Below, in pieces: positions 13,781-28,212 of a DNA stretch of 64,000 nucleotides; position 1 is the stretch's first letter, and every line of letters begins with the position of its first letter. Source of the DNA: Gordius sp. MW1 (Eukaryota > Nematomorpha > Gordioida > Gordea > Gordiidae); assembly GCA_964036665.1 (NCBI GenBank), contig OZ038533.1:10996413-11060412 (forward strand). Direction: 5' to 3'. The translations under genes were made by a program, and so were the position numbers. The notes beneath the pieces were generated by a model. The model was not told the origin of the DNA, ran no database searches, and saw only the letters and a list, made by a program, of their open reading frames with translations.

Positions 13781-15158
13781 TTGAGAATCCTATTATCCTC
13801 GATTAACTTCCGAAAAGAGGTTTTAAGCTGCGAGAACTATCATTTTGACAAAAGACAACGTTTTATTGTTGCGATTAGTTTGTTGTATCGCAACGTGAGT
13901 GCTTAATTTTTGAAAATGGCTCTATGCGATCATGATTTCAAAGTAATAGTTTTCAGATTCTCATAAATTTTTACTTGGGATCATAGAAACCACGTCTGAA
14001 AACGACAACTTTCATAGGATGAATACGGTTCAAAGAAAAATATGTGAAAAATTTTGAGGTAAAAATATTTATGTTTTTCAATTCTATGTGAAAGAGCATG
14101 AAAAAATATATAAAAGTTAGCCAATTTGAGAATGCTATTATCCTCGATTGACTTCCGAAAAGAGGTTTTAAGCTGCGAGAACTATCATTTTGACAAAAGA
14201 CAACGTTTTATTGTTGCGATTAGTTTGTTGTATCGCAACGTGAGTGCTTAATTTTTCAAAATTGCACTATGCGATCATGATTTCAAAGTAATAGTTTTCT
14301 GATTCTGATAAATTTTTACTTTTTATCATCGAAACCACGTCTGAAAACGTCAACTTTCTTTGGATGCATACGGTTGAAAGAAAAATATGTGAAAAATTTT
14401 GAGGTAAAAATATTTATTTTTTTCTTCTATGTGAAAGAGCATGAAAAAATATATAAAAGTAAGCCAATTTGAGAATCCTATTATCCTCGATTGACTTCCA
14501 AAAAGAGGTTTTAAGCTGCGAGAACTATCATTTTGACAAAAGACAACGTTTTATTGTTGCGATTAGTTTGTTGTATCGCAACGTGAGTGCTTAATTTTTC
14601 AAAAATGCACTATGCGGTAATGATTTCAAAGTAATAGTTTTCTGATTCTGATAAATTTTTACTTGGGATCATAGAAACCACGTCTGAAAACGACAACTTA
14701 CATCGGATGAATACGGTTCAAAGAAAAATATGTGAAAAATTTTGAGGTAAAAATATTTATGTTTTTCAATTCTATGTGAAAGAGCATGAAAAAATATATA
14801 AAAGTTAGCCAATTTGAGAATCCTATTATCCTCGATTGACTTCCGAAAAGAGGTTTTAAGCTGCGAGAACTATCATTTTGACAAAAGACAACGTTTTATT
14901 GTTGCGATTAGTTTGTTGTATTTCAGCGTGAGTGCTTAATTTTTCAAAATTGCACTATGCGATCATGATTTCAAAGTAATAGTTTTCTGATTCTGATAAA
15001 TTTTTACTTTTTATCATCGAAACCACGTCTGAAAACGACAACTTTCATCGGATGCATACGGTTGAAAGAAAAATATGTGAAAAATTTTGAGGTAAAAATA
15101 TTTATTTTTTTTGTTTCTATGTGAAAGAGCATGAAAAAATATATAAAAGTAAGCCAAT
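13781..15158. repeat. Partial second copy of the 11-mer (four monomers)
   Basis: Starts 13781, 14126, 14469, 14814 match 9995, 10340, 10683, 11028, including gattaacttcc, caaaattgcac, the ccaaaaagagg form and a cagcg change at the right dyad arm. The match ends inside the last monomer near 15025, where cgttaactttcttt is replaced by cgacaactttcat and the tail becomes tgtttc. Confidence 0.85.
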
Positions 15159-17561
15159 TTGAGAATCCTATTATCCTCGATTGACTTCCGAAAAGAGGTT
15201 TTAAGCTGCGAGAACTATCATTTTGACAAAAGACAACGTTTTATTGTTGCGATTAGTTTGTTGTATCGCAACGTGAGTGCTTAATTTTTGAAAATGGCTC
15301 TATGCGATCATGATTTCAAAGTAATAGTTTTCAGATTCTGATAAATTTTTTGGGATCATAGAAACCACGTCTGAAAACGACAACTTTCATCGGATGAATA
15401 CGGTTCAAAGAAAAATATGTGAAAAATTTTGAGGTAAAAATATTCATTTTTTTCAATTCTATGTGAAAGAGCATGAAAAAATATATAAAAGTAAGCCAAT
15501 TTGAGAATCCTATTATCCTCGATTGACTTCCAAAAAGAGGTTTTAAGCTGCGAGAACTATCATTTTGACAAAAGACAACGTTTTATTGTTGCGATTAGTT
15601 TGTTGTATCGCAACGTGAGTGCTTAATTTTTGAAAATGGCTCTATGCGATCATGATTTCAAAGTAATAGTTTTCAGATTCTGATAAATTTTTACTTGGGA
15701 TCATAGAAACCACGTCTGAAAACGACAACTTTCATCGGATGACTACGGTTCAAAGAAAAATATGTGAAAAATTTTGAGGTAAAAATATTCATTTTTTTCA
15801 ATTCTATGTGAAAGAGCATGAAAAAATATATAAAAGTAAGCCAATTTGAGAATCCTATTATCCTCGATTGACTTCCAAAAAGAGGTTTTAAGCTGCGAGA
15901 ACTATCATTTTGACAAAAGACAACGTTTTATTGTTGCGATTAGTTTGTTGTATCGCAACGTGAGTGCTTAATTTTTCAAAAATGCACTATGCGGTAATGA
16001 TTTCAAAGTAATAGTTTTCTGATTCTGATAAATTTTTACTTTTTATCATCGAAACCACGTCTGAAAACGAAAACTTTCATCGGATGCATACGGTTTAAAG
16101 AAAAAAATGTGAAAAATTTTGAGGTAAAAATATTTATTTTTTTCAATTCTATGTGAAAGAGCATGAAAAAATATATAAAAGTAAGCCAATTTGAGAATCC
16201 TATTATCCTCGATTGACTTCCGAAAAGAGGTTTTAAGCTGCGAGAACTATCATTTTGACAAAAGACAACGTTTTATTGTTGCGATTAGTTTGTTGTATCG
16301 CAACGTGAGTGTTTATTTTTCAAAAATGCACTATGCGATCATGATTTCAAAGTAATAGTTTTCTGATTCTGATAAATTTTCACTTTTTATCATCGAAACC
16401 ACGTCTGAAAACGACAACTTTCATCGGATGCATACGGTTGAAAGAAAAATATGTGAAAAATTTTGAGGTAAAAATATTTCTTTTTTTCGATTCTATGTGA
16501 AAGAGCATGAAAAAATATATAAAAGTAAGCCAATTTGAGAATCCTATTATAATCGATTGACTTCCGAAAATTAAGCTGCGAGAACTATCATTTTGACAAA
16601 GACAACGTTTTATTGTTGCGATTAGTTTGTTGTATCGCAACGTGAGTGCTTAATTTTTCAAAAATGCACTATGCGATCATGATTTCAAAGTAATAGTTTT
16701 CTGATTCTGATAAATTTTTACTTTTTATCATCGAAACCACGTCTGAAAACGACAACTTTCTTCGGATGAATACGGTTCAAAGAAAAATATGTGAAAAATT
16801 TTGAGGTAAACATATTTATTTTTTTAAATTCTATGTGAAAGAGCATGAAAAAATATATAATAGTAAGCCAATTTGAGAATCCTATTATACTCGATTGACT
16901 TCCGAAAAGAGGTTTTAAGCTGCGAGAACTATCATTTTGACAAAAGACAACGTTTTATTGTTGCGATTAGTTTGTTGTATCGCAACGTGAGTGCTTAATT
17001 TTTCAAAAATGCACTATGCGATCATGATTTCAAAGTAATAGTTTTCAGATTCTGATAAATTTTTACTTGGGATCATAGAAACCACGTCTGAAAACGACAA
17101 TTTTCACCGGATGAATACGGTTCAAAGAAAAATATGTGAAAAATTTTGAGGTAAAAATATTTATTTTTTTCAATTCTATGTGAAAGAGCATGAAAAAATA
17201 TATAAAAGTAAGCCAATTTGAGAATCCTATTATCCTCGATTGACTTCCGAAAAGAGGTTTTAAGCTGCGAGAACTATCATTTTGACAAAAGACAACGTTT
17301 TATAGTTGCGATTAGTTTGTTGTATCGCAACGTGAGTGTTTATTTTTCAAAAATGCACTATGCGATCATGATTTCAAAGTAATAGTTTTCTGATTCTGAT
17401 AAATTTTCACTTTTTATCATCGAAACCACGTCTGAAAACGACAACTTTCATCGGATGCATACGGTTGAAAGAAAAATATGTGAAAAATTTTGAGGTAAAA
17501 ATATTTATTTTTTTCGATTCTATGTGAAAAAGCATGAAAAAATATATAAAAGTAAGCCAAT
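15159..17561. repeat. Transition zone of seven monomers without a clear HOR
   Basis: Starts: 15159, 15501, 15846, 16191, 16535, 16873, 17218. The first two are a related pair, both B type with the tattcattttt tail; the first has lost three bases before gggatc. The cggtaatg variant is seen at 15992 for the last time before the right edge. New states appear here (gtgtttattttt, gataaattttcac, tatagttgcg) that are typical of the following 9-mer block. Monomer 16535 is 338 bp because it lost part of gaggtttt. Confidence 0.8.
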
Positions 17562-20500
17562 TTGAGAATCCTATTATCCTCGATTGACTTCCGAAAAGAA
17601 TTTTAAGCTGCGAGAACTATCATTTTGACAAAAGACAACGTTTTATTGTTGCGATTAGTTTGTTGTATCGCAACGTGAGTGCTTAACTTTTCAAAAATGC
17701 ACTATGCGATCATGATTTCAAAGTAATAGTTTTCTGATTATGATAAATTTTTACTTTTTATCATCGAAACCACGTCTGAAAACGACAACTTTCATCGGAT
17801 GCATACGGTTGAAAGAAAAATATGTGAAAAATTTTGAGGTAAAAATATTTATTTTTTTCGATTCTATGTAAAAGAGCATGAAAAAATATATAAAAGTAAG
17901 CCAATTTGAGAATCCTATTATCTTCGATTGACTTCCGAAAAGAGGTTTTAAGCTGCGAGAACTATCATTTTGACAAAAGACAACGTTTTATTGTTGCGAT
18001 TAGTTTGTTGTATTGCAACGTGAGTGCTTAATTTTTGAAAATGGCTCTATGCGATCATGATTTCAAAGTAATAATTTTCAGATTCTGATAAATTTTTACT
18101 TTTTATCATGGAAACCACGTCTGAAAACGACAACTTTCATCGGAAGAATACGGTTCAAAGAAAAATATGTGAAAAATTTTGAGGTAAAAATATTTATTTT
18201 TTTCAATTCTATGTGAAAGAGCATGAAAAGATATATAAAAGTAAGCCAATTTGAGAATCCTATTATCCTCGATTGACTTCCGAAAAGAAGTTTTAAGCAG
18301 CGAGAACTATCATTTTGACAAAAGACAACGTTTTATTGTTGCGATTAGTTTGTTGTATCGCAACGTGAGTGCTTAATTTTTGAAAATGGCTCTATGCGAT
18401 CATGATTTCAAAGTAATAGTTTTCAGATTCTGATAAATTTTTATTTGAGATCATAGAAACCACGTCTGAAAACGACAACTTTCACCGGATGAATACGGTT
18501 CAAAATAAAATATGTGAAAAATTTTGAGTTAAAAATATTTATTTTTTTCGATTCAATGTGAAAGAGCATGAAAAAATATATAAAAGTAAGCCAATTTGAG
18601 AATCCTATTATCCTCGATTGACTTCCGAAAAGAGGTTTTAAGCTGCGAGAACTATCATTTTGACAAAAGACAACGTTTTATTGTTGGGATTAGTTTGTTG
18701 TATCGCAACGTGAGTGTTTATTTTTCAAAAATGCACTATGCGATCATGATTTCAAAGTAATAGTTTTCTGATTCTGATAAATTTTCCTTTTTATCATCGA
18801 AACCACGTCTGAAAACGACAACTTTCATCGGATGCATACGGTTGAAAGAAAAATATGTGAAAAATTTTGAGGTAAAAATATTTATTTTTTTCGATTCTAT
18901 GTGAAAGAGCATGAAAAAATATATAAAAGTAAGCCAATTTGAGAATCCTATTATCCTCGATTGACTTCCGAAAAGAGGTTTTAAGCTGCGAGAACTATCA
19001 TTTTGACAAAAGACAACGTTTTATTGTTGCGATTAGTTTGTTGTATCGCAACGTGAGTGTTTATTTTTCAAAAATGCACTATGCGATCATGATTTCAAAG
19101 TAATAGTTTTCTGATTCTGATAAATTTTCACTTTTTATCATCGAAACCACGTCTGAAAACGACAACTTTCATCGGATGCATACGGTTGAAAGAAAAATAT
19201 GTGAAAAATTTTGAGGTAAAAATATTTATTTTTTTCGATTCTATGTGAAAAAGCATGAAAAAATATATAAAAGTAAGCCAATTTGAGAATCCTATTATCC
19301 TCGATTGACTTCCGAAAAGAATTTTAAGCTGCGAGAACTATCATTTTGACAAAAGACAACGTTTTATTGTTGCGATTAGTTTGTTGTATTGCAACGTGAG
19401 TGCTTAATTTTTCAAAAATGCACTATGCGATCATGATTTCAAAGTAATAGTTTTCTGATTCTGATAAATTTTCACTTTTTATCATCGAAACCACGTCTGA
19501 AAACGACAACTTTCATCGGATGCATACGGTTGAAAGAAAAATATGTGAAAAATTTTGAGGTAAAAATATTTATTTTTTTAATTCTATGTGAAAGAGCATG
19601 AAAAAATATATAAAAGTAAGCCAATTTGAGAATCCTATTATCCTCGATTGACTTCCGAAAAGAGGTTTTAAGCTGCGAGAACTATCATTTTGACAAAAGA
19701 CAACGTTTTATAGTTGCGATTAGTTTGTTGTATCGCAACGTGAGTGTTTATTTTTCAAAAATGCACTATGCGATCATGATTTCAAAGTAATAGTTTTCTG
19801 ATTCTGATAAATTTTCACTTTTTATCATCGAAACCACGTCTGAAAACGACAACTTTCATCGGACGCATACGGTTGAAAGAAAAATATGTGAAAAATTTTG
19901 AGGTAAAAATATTTATTTTTTTCGATTCTATGTGAAAAAGCATGAAAAAATATATAAAAGTAAGCCAATTTGAGAATCCTATTATCTTCGATTGACTTCC
20001 GAAAAGAGGTTTTAAGCTGCGAGAACTATCATTTTGACAAAAGACAACGTTTTATTGTTGCGATTAGATTGTTGTATTGCAACGTGAGTGCTTAATTTTT
20101 GAAAATGGCTCTATGCGATCATGATTTCAAAGTAATAATTTTCAGATTCTGATAAATTTTTACTTTTTATCATGGAAACCACGTCTGAAAACGACAACTT
20201 TCATCGGAAGAATACGGTTCAAAGAAAAATATGTGAAAAATTTTGAGGTAAAAATATTTATTTTTTTCAATTCTATGTGAAAGAGCATGAAAAAATATAT
20301 AAAAGTAAGCCAATTTGAGAATCCTATTATCTTCGATTGACTTCCGAAAAGAGGTTTTAAGCTGCGAGAACTATCATTTTGACAAAAGACAACGTTTTAT
20401 TGTTGCGATTAGTTTGTTGTATTGCAACGTGAGTGCTTAATTTTTGAAAATGGCTCTATGCGATCATGATTTCAAAGTAATAGTTTTCTGATTCTGATAA

Positions 20501-20658
20501 GATTTCCTTTTTATCATCGAAACCACGTCTGAAAACGACAACTTTCATCGGATGCATACGGTTGAAAGAAAAATATGTGAAAAATTTTGAGGTAAAAATA
20601 TTTATTTTTTTCGATTCTATGTGAAAGAGCATGAAAAAATATATAAAAGTAAGCCAAT
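17562..20658. repeat. 9-monomer higher-order repeat, copy 1 (3097 bp)
   Basis: Starts: 17562, 17906, 18251, 18596, 18939, 19283, 19626, 19970, 20315. Landmarks in order: agaattttaagc with cttaactttt and gattatg; tatcttcg with C-type atcatgg and ggaagaatac; taagcagcg with tttcaccgg; gttgggattag; gtgtttattttt; agaattttaagc with tattgcaac; tatagttgcg with ggacgcatac; gattagattg; ataagatttcc. The next unit repeats this order at +3097 bp with one clear difference by eye. Confidence 0.93.
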
Positions 20659-23600
20659 TTGAGAATCCTATTATCCTCGATTGACTTCCGAAAAGAATTT
20701 TAAGCTGCGAGAACTATCATTTTGACAAAAGACAACGTTTTATTGTTGCGATTAGTTTGTTGTATCGCAACGTGAGTGCTTAACTTTTCAAAAATGCACT
20801 ATGCGATCATGATTTCAAAGTAATAGTTTTCTGATTATGATAAATTTTTACTTTTTATCATCGAAACCACGTCTGAAACGACAACTTTCATCGGATGCAT
20901 ACGGTTGAAAGAAAAATATGTGAAAAATTTTGAGGTAAAAATATTTATTTTTTTCGATTCTATGTAAAAGAGCATGAAAAAATATATAAAAGTAAGCCAA
21001 TTTGAGAATCCTATTATCTTCGATTGACTTCCGAAAAGAGGTTTTAAGCTGCGAGAACTATCATTTTGACAAAAGACAACGTTTTATTGTTGCGATTAGT
21101 TTGTTGTATTGCAACGTGAGTGCTTAATTTTTGAAAATGGCTCTATGCGATCATGATTTCAAAGTAATAATTTTCAGATTCTGATAAATTTTTACTTTTT
21201 ATCATGGAAACCACGTCTGAAAACGACAACTTTCATCGGAAGAATACGGTTCAAAGAAAAATATGTGAAAAATTTTGAGGTAAAAATATTTATTTTTTTC
21301 AATTCTATGTGAAAGAGCATGAAAAGATATATAAAAGTAAGCCAATTTGAGAATCCTATTATCCTCGATTGACTTCCGAAAAGAAGTTTTAAGCAGCGAG
21401 AACTATCATTTTGACAAAAGACAACGTTTTATTGTTGCGATTAGTTTGTTGTATCGCAACGTGAGTGCTTAATTTTTGAAAATGGCTCTATGCGATCATG
21501 ATTTCAAAGTAATAGTTTTCAGATTCTGATAAATTTTTATTTGAGATCATAGAAACCACGTCTGAAAACGACAACTTTCACCGGATGAATACGGTTCAAA
21601 ATAAAATATGTGAAAAATTTTGAGTTAAAAATATTTATTTTTTTCGATTCAATGTGAAAGAGCATGAAAAAATATATAAAAGTAAGCCAATTTGAGAATC
21701 CTATTATCCTCGATTGACTTCCGAAAAGAGGTTTTAAGCTGCGAGAACTATCATTTTGACAAAAGACAACGTTTTATTGTTGGGATTAGTTTGTTGTATC
21801 GCAACGTGAGTGTTTATTTTTCAAAAATGCACTATGCGATCATGATTTCAAAGTAATAGTTTTCTGATTCTGATAAATTTTCCTTTTTATCATCGAAACC
21901 ACGTCTGAAAACGACAACTTTCATCGGATGCATACGGTTGAAAGAAAAATATGTGAAAAATTTTGAGGTAAAAATATTTATTTTTTTCGATTCTATGTGA
22001 AAGAGCATGAAAAAATATATAAAAGTAAGCCAATTTGAGAATCCTATTATCCTCGATTGACTTCCGAAAAGAGGTTTTAAGCTGCGAGAACTATCATTTT
22101 GACAAAAGACAACGTTTTATTGTTGCGATTAGTTTGTTGTATCGCAACGTGAGTGTTTATTTTTCAAAAATGCACTATGCGATCATGATTTCAAAGTAAT
22201 AGTTTTCTGATTCTGATAAATTTTCACTTTTTATCATCGAAACCACGTCTGAAAACGACAACTTTCATCGGATGCATACGGTTGAAAGAAAAATATGTGA
22301 AAAATTTTGAGGTAAAAATATTTATTTTTTTCGATTCTATGTGAAAAAGCATGAAAAAATATATAAAAGTAAGCCAATTTGAGAATCCTATTATCCTCGA
22401 TTGACTTCCGAAAAGAATTTTAAGCTGCGAGAACTATCATTTTGACAAAAGACAACGTTTTATTGTTGCGATTAGTTTGTTGTATTGCAACGTGAGTGCT
22501 TAATTTTTCAAAAATGCACTATGCGATCATGATTTCAAAGTAATAGTTTTCTGATTCTGATAAATTTTCACTTTTTATCATCGAAACCACGTCTGAAAAC
22601 GACAACTTTCATCGGATGCATACGGTTGAAAGAAAAATATGTGAAAAATTTTGAGGTAAAAATATTTATTTTTTTAATTCTATGTGAAAGAGCATGAAAA
22701 AATATATAAAAGTAAGCCAATTTGAGAATCCTATTATCCTCGATTGACTTCCGAAAAGAGGTTTTAAGCTGCGAGAACTATCATTTTGACAAAAGACAAC
22801 GTTTTATAGTTGCGATTAGTTTGTTGTATCGCAACGTGAGTGTTTATTTTTCAAAAATGCACTATGCGATCATGATTTCAAAGTAATAGTTTTCTGATTC
22901 TGATAAATTTTCACTTTTTATCATCGAAACCACGTCTGAAAACGACAACTTTCATCGGACGCATACGGTTGAAAGAAAAATATGTGAAAAATTTTGAGGT
23001 AAAAATATTTATTTTTTTCGATTCTATGTGAAAAAGCATGAAAAAATATATAAAAGTAAGCCAATTTGAGAATCCTATTATCTTCGATTGACTTCCGAAA
23101 AGAGGTTTTAAGCTGCGAGAACTATCATTTTGACAAAAGACAACGTTTTATTGTTGCGATTAGATTGTTGTATTGCAACGTGAGTGCTTAATTTTTGAAA
23201 ATGGCTCTATGCGATCATGATTTCAAAGTAATAATTTTCAGATTCTGATAAATTTTTACTTTTTATCATGGAAACCACGTCTGAAAACGACAACTTTCAT
23301 CGGAAGAATACGGTTCAAAGAAAAATATGTGAAAAATTTTGAGGTAAAAATATTTATTTTTTTCAATTCTATGTGAAAGAGCATGAAAAAATATATAAAA
23401 GTAAGCCAATTTGAGAATCCTATTATCTTCGATTGACTTCCGAAAAGAGGTTTTAAGCTGCGAGAACTATCATTTTGACAAAAGACAACGTTTTATTGTT
23501 GCGATTAGTTTGTTGTATTGCAACGTGAGTGCTTAATTTTTGAAAATGGCTCTATGCGATCATGATTTCAAAGTAATAGTTTTCTGATTCTGATAAGATT

Positions 23601-23754
23601 TCCTTTTTATCATCGAAACCACGTCTGAAAACGACAACTTTCATCGGATGCATACGGTTGAAAGAAAAATATGTGAAAAATTTTGAGGTAAAAATATTTA
23701 TTTTTTTCGATTCTATGTGAAAGAGCATGAAAAAATATATAAAAGTAAGCCAAT
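20659..23754. repeat. 9-monomer higher-order repeat, copy 2 (3096 bp)
   Basis: Starts: 20659, 21002, 21347, 21692, 22035, 22379, 22722, 23066, 23411. All landmarks of copy 1 recur in order. The only change I noticed is one A missing in gtctgaaacgac near 20877. Such closeness over 3.1 kb, against clear divergence between neighbours, points to a recent block duplication, or to an assembly duplication. Confidence 0.93.
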
Positions 23755-25132
23755 TTGAGAATCCTATTATCCTCGATTGACTTCCGAAAAGAGGTTTTAA
23801 GCTGCGAGAACTATCATTTTGACAAAAGACAACGTTTTATTGTTGCGATTAGTTTGTTGTATCGCAACGTGAGTGCTTAACTTTTCAAAAATGCACTATG
23901 CGATCATGATTTCAAAGTAATAGTTTTCTGATTCTGATAAATTTTTACTTTTTATCATCGAAACCACGTCTGAAAACGACAACTTTCATCGGATGAATAC
24001 GGTTGAAAGAAAAATATGTGAAAAATTTTGAGGTAAAAATATTTATTTTTTTCGATTCTATGTAAAAGAGCATGAAAAAATATATAAAAGTAAGCCAATT
24101 TGAGAATCCTATTATCTTCGATTGACTTCCGAAAAGAGGTTTTAAGCTGCGAGAACTATCATTTTGACAAAAGACAACGTTTTATTGTTGCGATTAGTTT
24201 GTTGTATTGCAACGTGAGTGCTTAATTTTTGAAAATGGCTCTATGCGATCATGATTTCAAAGTAATAATTTTCAGATTCTGATAAATTTTTACTTTTTAT
24301 CATGGAAACCACGTCTGAAAACGACAACTTTCATCGGAAGAATACGGTTCAAAGAAAAATATGTGAAAAATTTTGAGGTAAAAATATTTATTTTTTTCAA
24401 TTCTATGTGAAAGAGCATGAAAAAATATATAAAAGTAAGCCAATTTGAGAATCCTATTATCCTCGATTGACTTCCGAAAAGAAGTTTTAAGCAGCGAGAA
24501 CTATCATTTTCACAAAAGACAACGTTTTATTGTTGCGATTAGTTTGTTGTATCGCAACGTGAGTGCTTAATTTTTGAAAATGGCTCTATGCGATCATGAT
24601 TTCAAAGTAATAGTTTTCAGATTCTGATAAATTTTTACTTGAGATCATAGAAACCACGTCTGAAAACGACAACTTTCACCGGATGAATACGGTTCAAAAT
24701 AAAATATGTGAAAAATTTTGAGTTAAAAATATTTATTTTTTTCGATTCTATGTGAAAGAGCATGAAAAAATATATAAAAGTAAGCCAATCCGAGAATCCT
24801 ATTATCCTCGATTGACTTCCGAAAAGAGGTTTTAAGCTGCGAGAACTATCATTTTGACAAAAGACAACGTTTTATTGTTGGGATTAGTTTGTTGTATCGC
24901 AACGTGAGTGTTTATTTTTCAAAAATGCACTATGCGATCATGATTTCAAAGTAATAGTTTTCTGATTCTGATAAATTTTCCTTTTTATCATCGAAACCAC
25001 GTCTGAAAACGACAACTTTCATCGGATGCATACGGTTGAAAGAAAAATATGTGAAAAATTTTGAGGTAAAAATATTTATTTTTTTCGATTCTATGTGAAA
25101 TAGCATGAAAAAATATATAAAAGTAAGCCAAT
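23755..25132. repeat. Partial third copy of the 9-mer (four monomers)
   Basis: Starts 23755, 24100, 24445, 24790 match the first four members of the 9-mer but less closely. The first has gaggtttt instead of agaatttt, gattctg instead of gattatg, and gatgaatacggttg. The third has ttttcacaaaag and acttgagatc. The fourth starts with caatccgagaat, an unusual change in the phase mark, and keeps gttgggattag. After 25133 the order breaks. Confidence 0.85.
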
Positions 25133-26508
25133 TTGAGAATCCTATTATCCTCGATTGACTTCCGAAAAGAGGTTTTAAGCTGCGAGAACTATCATTTTGA
25201 CAAAAGACAACGTTTTATTGTTGCGATTAGTTTGTTGTATCGCAACGTGAGTGCTTAATTTTTGAAAATGGCTCTATGCGATCATAATTTCAAAGTAATA
25301 GTTTTCTGATTCTGATAAATTTTTACTTTTTATCATCGAAACCACGTCTGAAAACGACAACTTTCAACGGATGCATACGGTTGAAAGAAAAATATGTGAA
25401 AAATTTTGAGGTAAAAATATTTATTTTTTTCGATTCCTGAAAGAGCATGAAAAAATATATAAAAGTAAGCCAATTTGAGAATCCTATTATCCTCGATTGA
25501 CTTCCGAAAAGAGGTTTTAAGCTGCGAGAACTATCATTTTGACAAAAGATAACGTTTTATTGTTGCGATTAGTTTGTTGTATCGCAACGTGAGTGCTTAA
25601 TTTTTCAAAAATGCACTAAGCGATCATGATTTCAAAGTAATAGTTTTCTGATTTTGATAAATTTTTACTTTTTATTATCGAAACCACGTCTGAAAACGAC
25701 AACTTTCATCGGATGCATACGGTTGAAAGAAAAATATGTGAAAAATTTTGAGGTAAAAATATTTATTTTTTTCGATTCTATGTGAAAGAGCATGAAAAAA
25801 TATATAAAAGTAAGCCAATTTGAGAATCCTATTATCCTCGATTGACTTCCGAAAAGAGGTTTTAAGCTGCGAGAACTATCATTTTGACAAAAGACAACGT
25901 TTTATTGTTGCGATTAGTTTGTTGTATCGCAACGTGAGTGCTTAATTTTTCAAAAATGCACTATGCGATCATGATTTCAAAGTAATAGTTTTCTGATTCT
26001 GATAAATTTTTACTTTTTATCATCGAAACCACGTCTGAAAACGACAACTTTCATCGGATGCATACGGTTGAAAGAAAAATATGTGAAAATTTTGAGGTAA
26101 AAATATTTATTTTTTTCGATTCTATGTGAAAGAGCATGAAAAAATATATAAAAGTAAGCCAATTTGAGAATCCTATTATACTCGATTGACTTCCGAAAAA
26201 AGGTTTTAAGCTGCGAGAACTATCATTTTGACAAAAGACAACGTTTTATTGTTGCGATTAGTTTGTTGTATCGCAACGTGAGTGCTTAATTTTTGAAAAT
26301 GGCTCTATGCGATCATGATTTCAAAGTAATAGTTTTCAGATTCTGATAAATTTTTACTTAGGATCATAGAAACCACGTCTGAAAACGACAACTTTCATCG
26401 GATGCATACGGTTGAAAGAAAAATATGTGAAAAATTTTGAGGTAAAAATATTTCTTTTTTTCGATTCTATGTGAAAGAGCATGAAAAAATATATAAAAGT
26501 AAGCCAAT

Positions 26509-26844
26509 TTGAGAATCCGATTATCCTCGATTGACTTCCGAAAAGAAGTTTTAAGCTGCGAGAACTATCATTTTGACAAAAGACAACGTTTTATTGTTGC
26601 GATTAGTTTGTTGTATCGCAACGTGAGTGCTTAATTTTTGAAAATGGCTCTATGCGATCATGATTTCAAAGTAATAGTTTTCTGATTCTGATAAATTTTT
26701 ACTTTTTATCATCGAAACCACGTCTGAAAACGACCATCGGATGCATACGGTTGAAAGAAAAATATGTGAAAATTTTGAGGTAAAAATATTTATTTTTTTC
26801 GATTCTATGTGAAAGAGCATAAAAATATATAAAAGTAAGCCAAT
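26509..26844. repeat. Short monomer (336 bp) with cgaccatcgg deletion
   Basis: The segment between cgac and catcgg has lost six bases (aacttt), removing the left arm of the second dyad. The following gaaaatttt is one base short, and agcataaaaa is shortened too. The same six-base loss is seen at 29589-29925 and 30961-31299, so it spread as a variant rather than arising three times. Confidence 0.8.
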
Positions 26845-27529
26845 TTGAGAATCCTATTACTCTCAATTGACTTCCGAAAAGAGGTTTTAAGCTGCGAGAA
26901 CTATCATTTTGACAAAAGACAACGTTTTATTGTTGCGATTAGTTTGTTGTATCGCAACGTGAGTGCTTAATTTTTGAAAATGGCTCTATGCGATCATGAT
27001 TTCAAAGTAATAGTTTTCAGATTCTGATAAATTTTTACTTGGGATCATAGAAACCACGTCTGAAAACGACAACTTTCATCGGATGAATACGGTTCAAAGA
27101 AAAATATGTGAAAAATTTTGAGGTAAATTATTTTTTTCAATTCTATGTGAAAGAGCATGAAAAAATATATAAAAGTAAGCCAATTTGAGAATCCTATTAT
27201 CCTCGATTGACTTCCGAAAAGAAGTTTTAAGCTGCGAGAACTATCATTTTGACAAAAGACAACGTTTTATTGTTGCGATTAGTTTGTTGTATCACAACGT
27301 GAGTGCTTAATTTTTCAAAAATGCACTATGCGATCATGATTTCAAAGTAATAGTTTTCAGATTCTGATAAATTTTTACTTGGGATCATAGAAACCACGTC
27401 TGAAAACGACAACTTTCATCGGATGAATACGGTTCAAAGAAAAATATGTGAAAAATTTTGAGGTAAAAATATTTATTTTTTTCGATTCTATGTGAAAGAG
27501 CATGAAAAAATATATAAAAGTAAGCCAAT

Positions 27530-28212
27530 TTGAGAATCCTATTATCCTCGATTAACTTCCTAAAAGAGGTTTTAAGCTGCGAGAACTATCATTTTGACAA
27601 AAGACAACGTTTTATTGTTGCGATTAGTTTGTTGTATCGCAACGTGAGTGCTTAATTTTTCAAAATGGCTCCATGCGATCATAATTTCAAAGTAATAGTT
27701 TTCAGATTCTGATAAATTTTTACTTTTTATCATGGAAACCACGTCTGAAAACGACAACTTTCATCGGAAGAATACGGTTGAAAGAAAAATATGTGAAAAA
27801 TTTTGAGGTAAAAATATTTATTTTTTTCTATTCTATGTAAAAGAGCATGAAAAAATATATAAAAGTAAGCCAATTTGAGAATCCTATTATCCTCGATTGA
27901 CTTCCGAAAAGAGGTTTAAGCTGCGAGAACTATCATTTTGACAAAAGACAACGTTTGTTGCGATTAGTTTGTTGTATCGCAACGTAAGTGCTTAATTTTT
28001 CAAAAATGCACTATGCGATCATGATGTCAAAGTAATAGTTTTCAGATTCTGATAAATTTTTACTTGGGATCATAGAAACCACGTCTGAAAACGACAACTT
28101 TCATCGGATGAATACGGTTCAAAGAAAAATATGTGAAAAATTTTGAGGTAAAAATATTTATTTTTTTCGATTATGTGAAAGAGCATGAAAAAATATATAA
28201 AAGTAAGCCAAT
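27530..28212. repeat. Duplicated dimer, copy 1
   Basis: The first monomer has caaaatggctccatgcg and C-type atcatgg with ggaagaatacggttg. The second (27875, 338 bp) lost seven bases in caacgtttgttgcg, which shortens the left flank of the main dyad. Both features recur 683 bp to the right. Confidence 0.85.
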
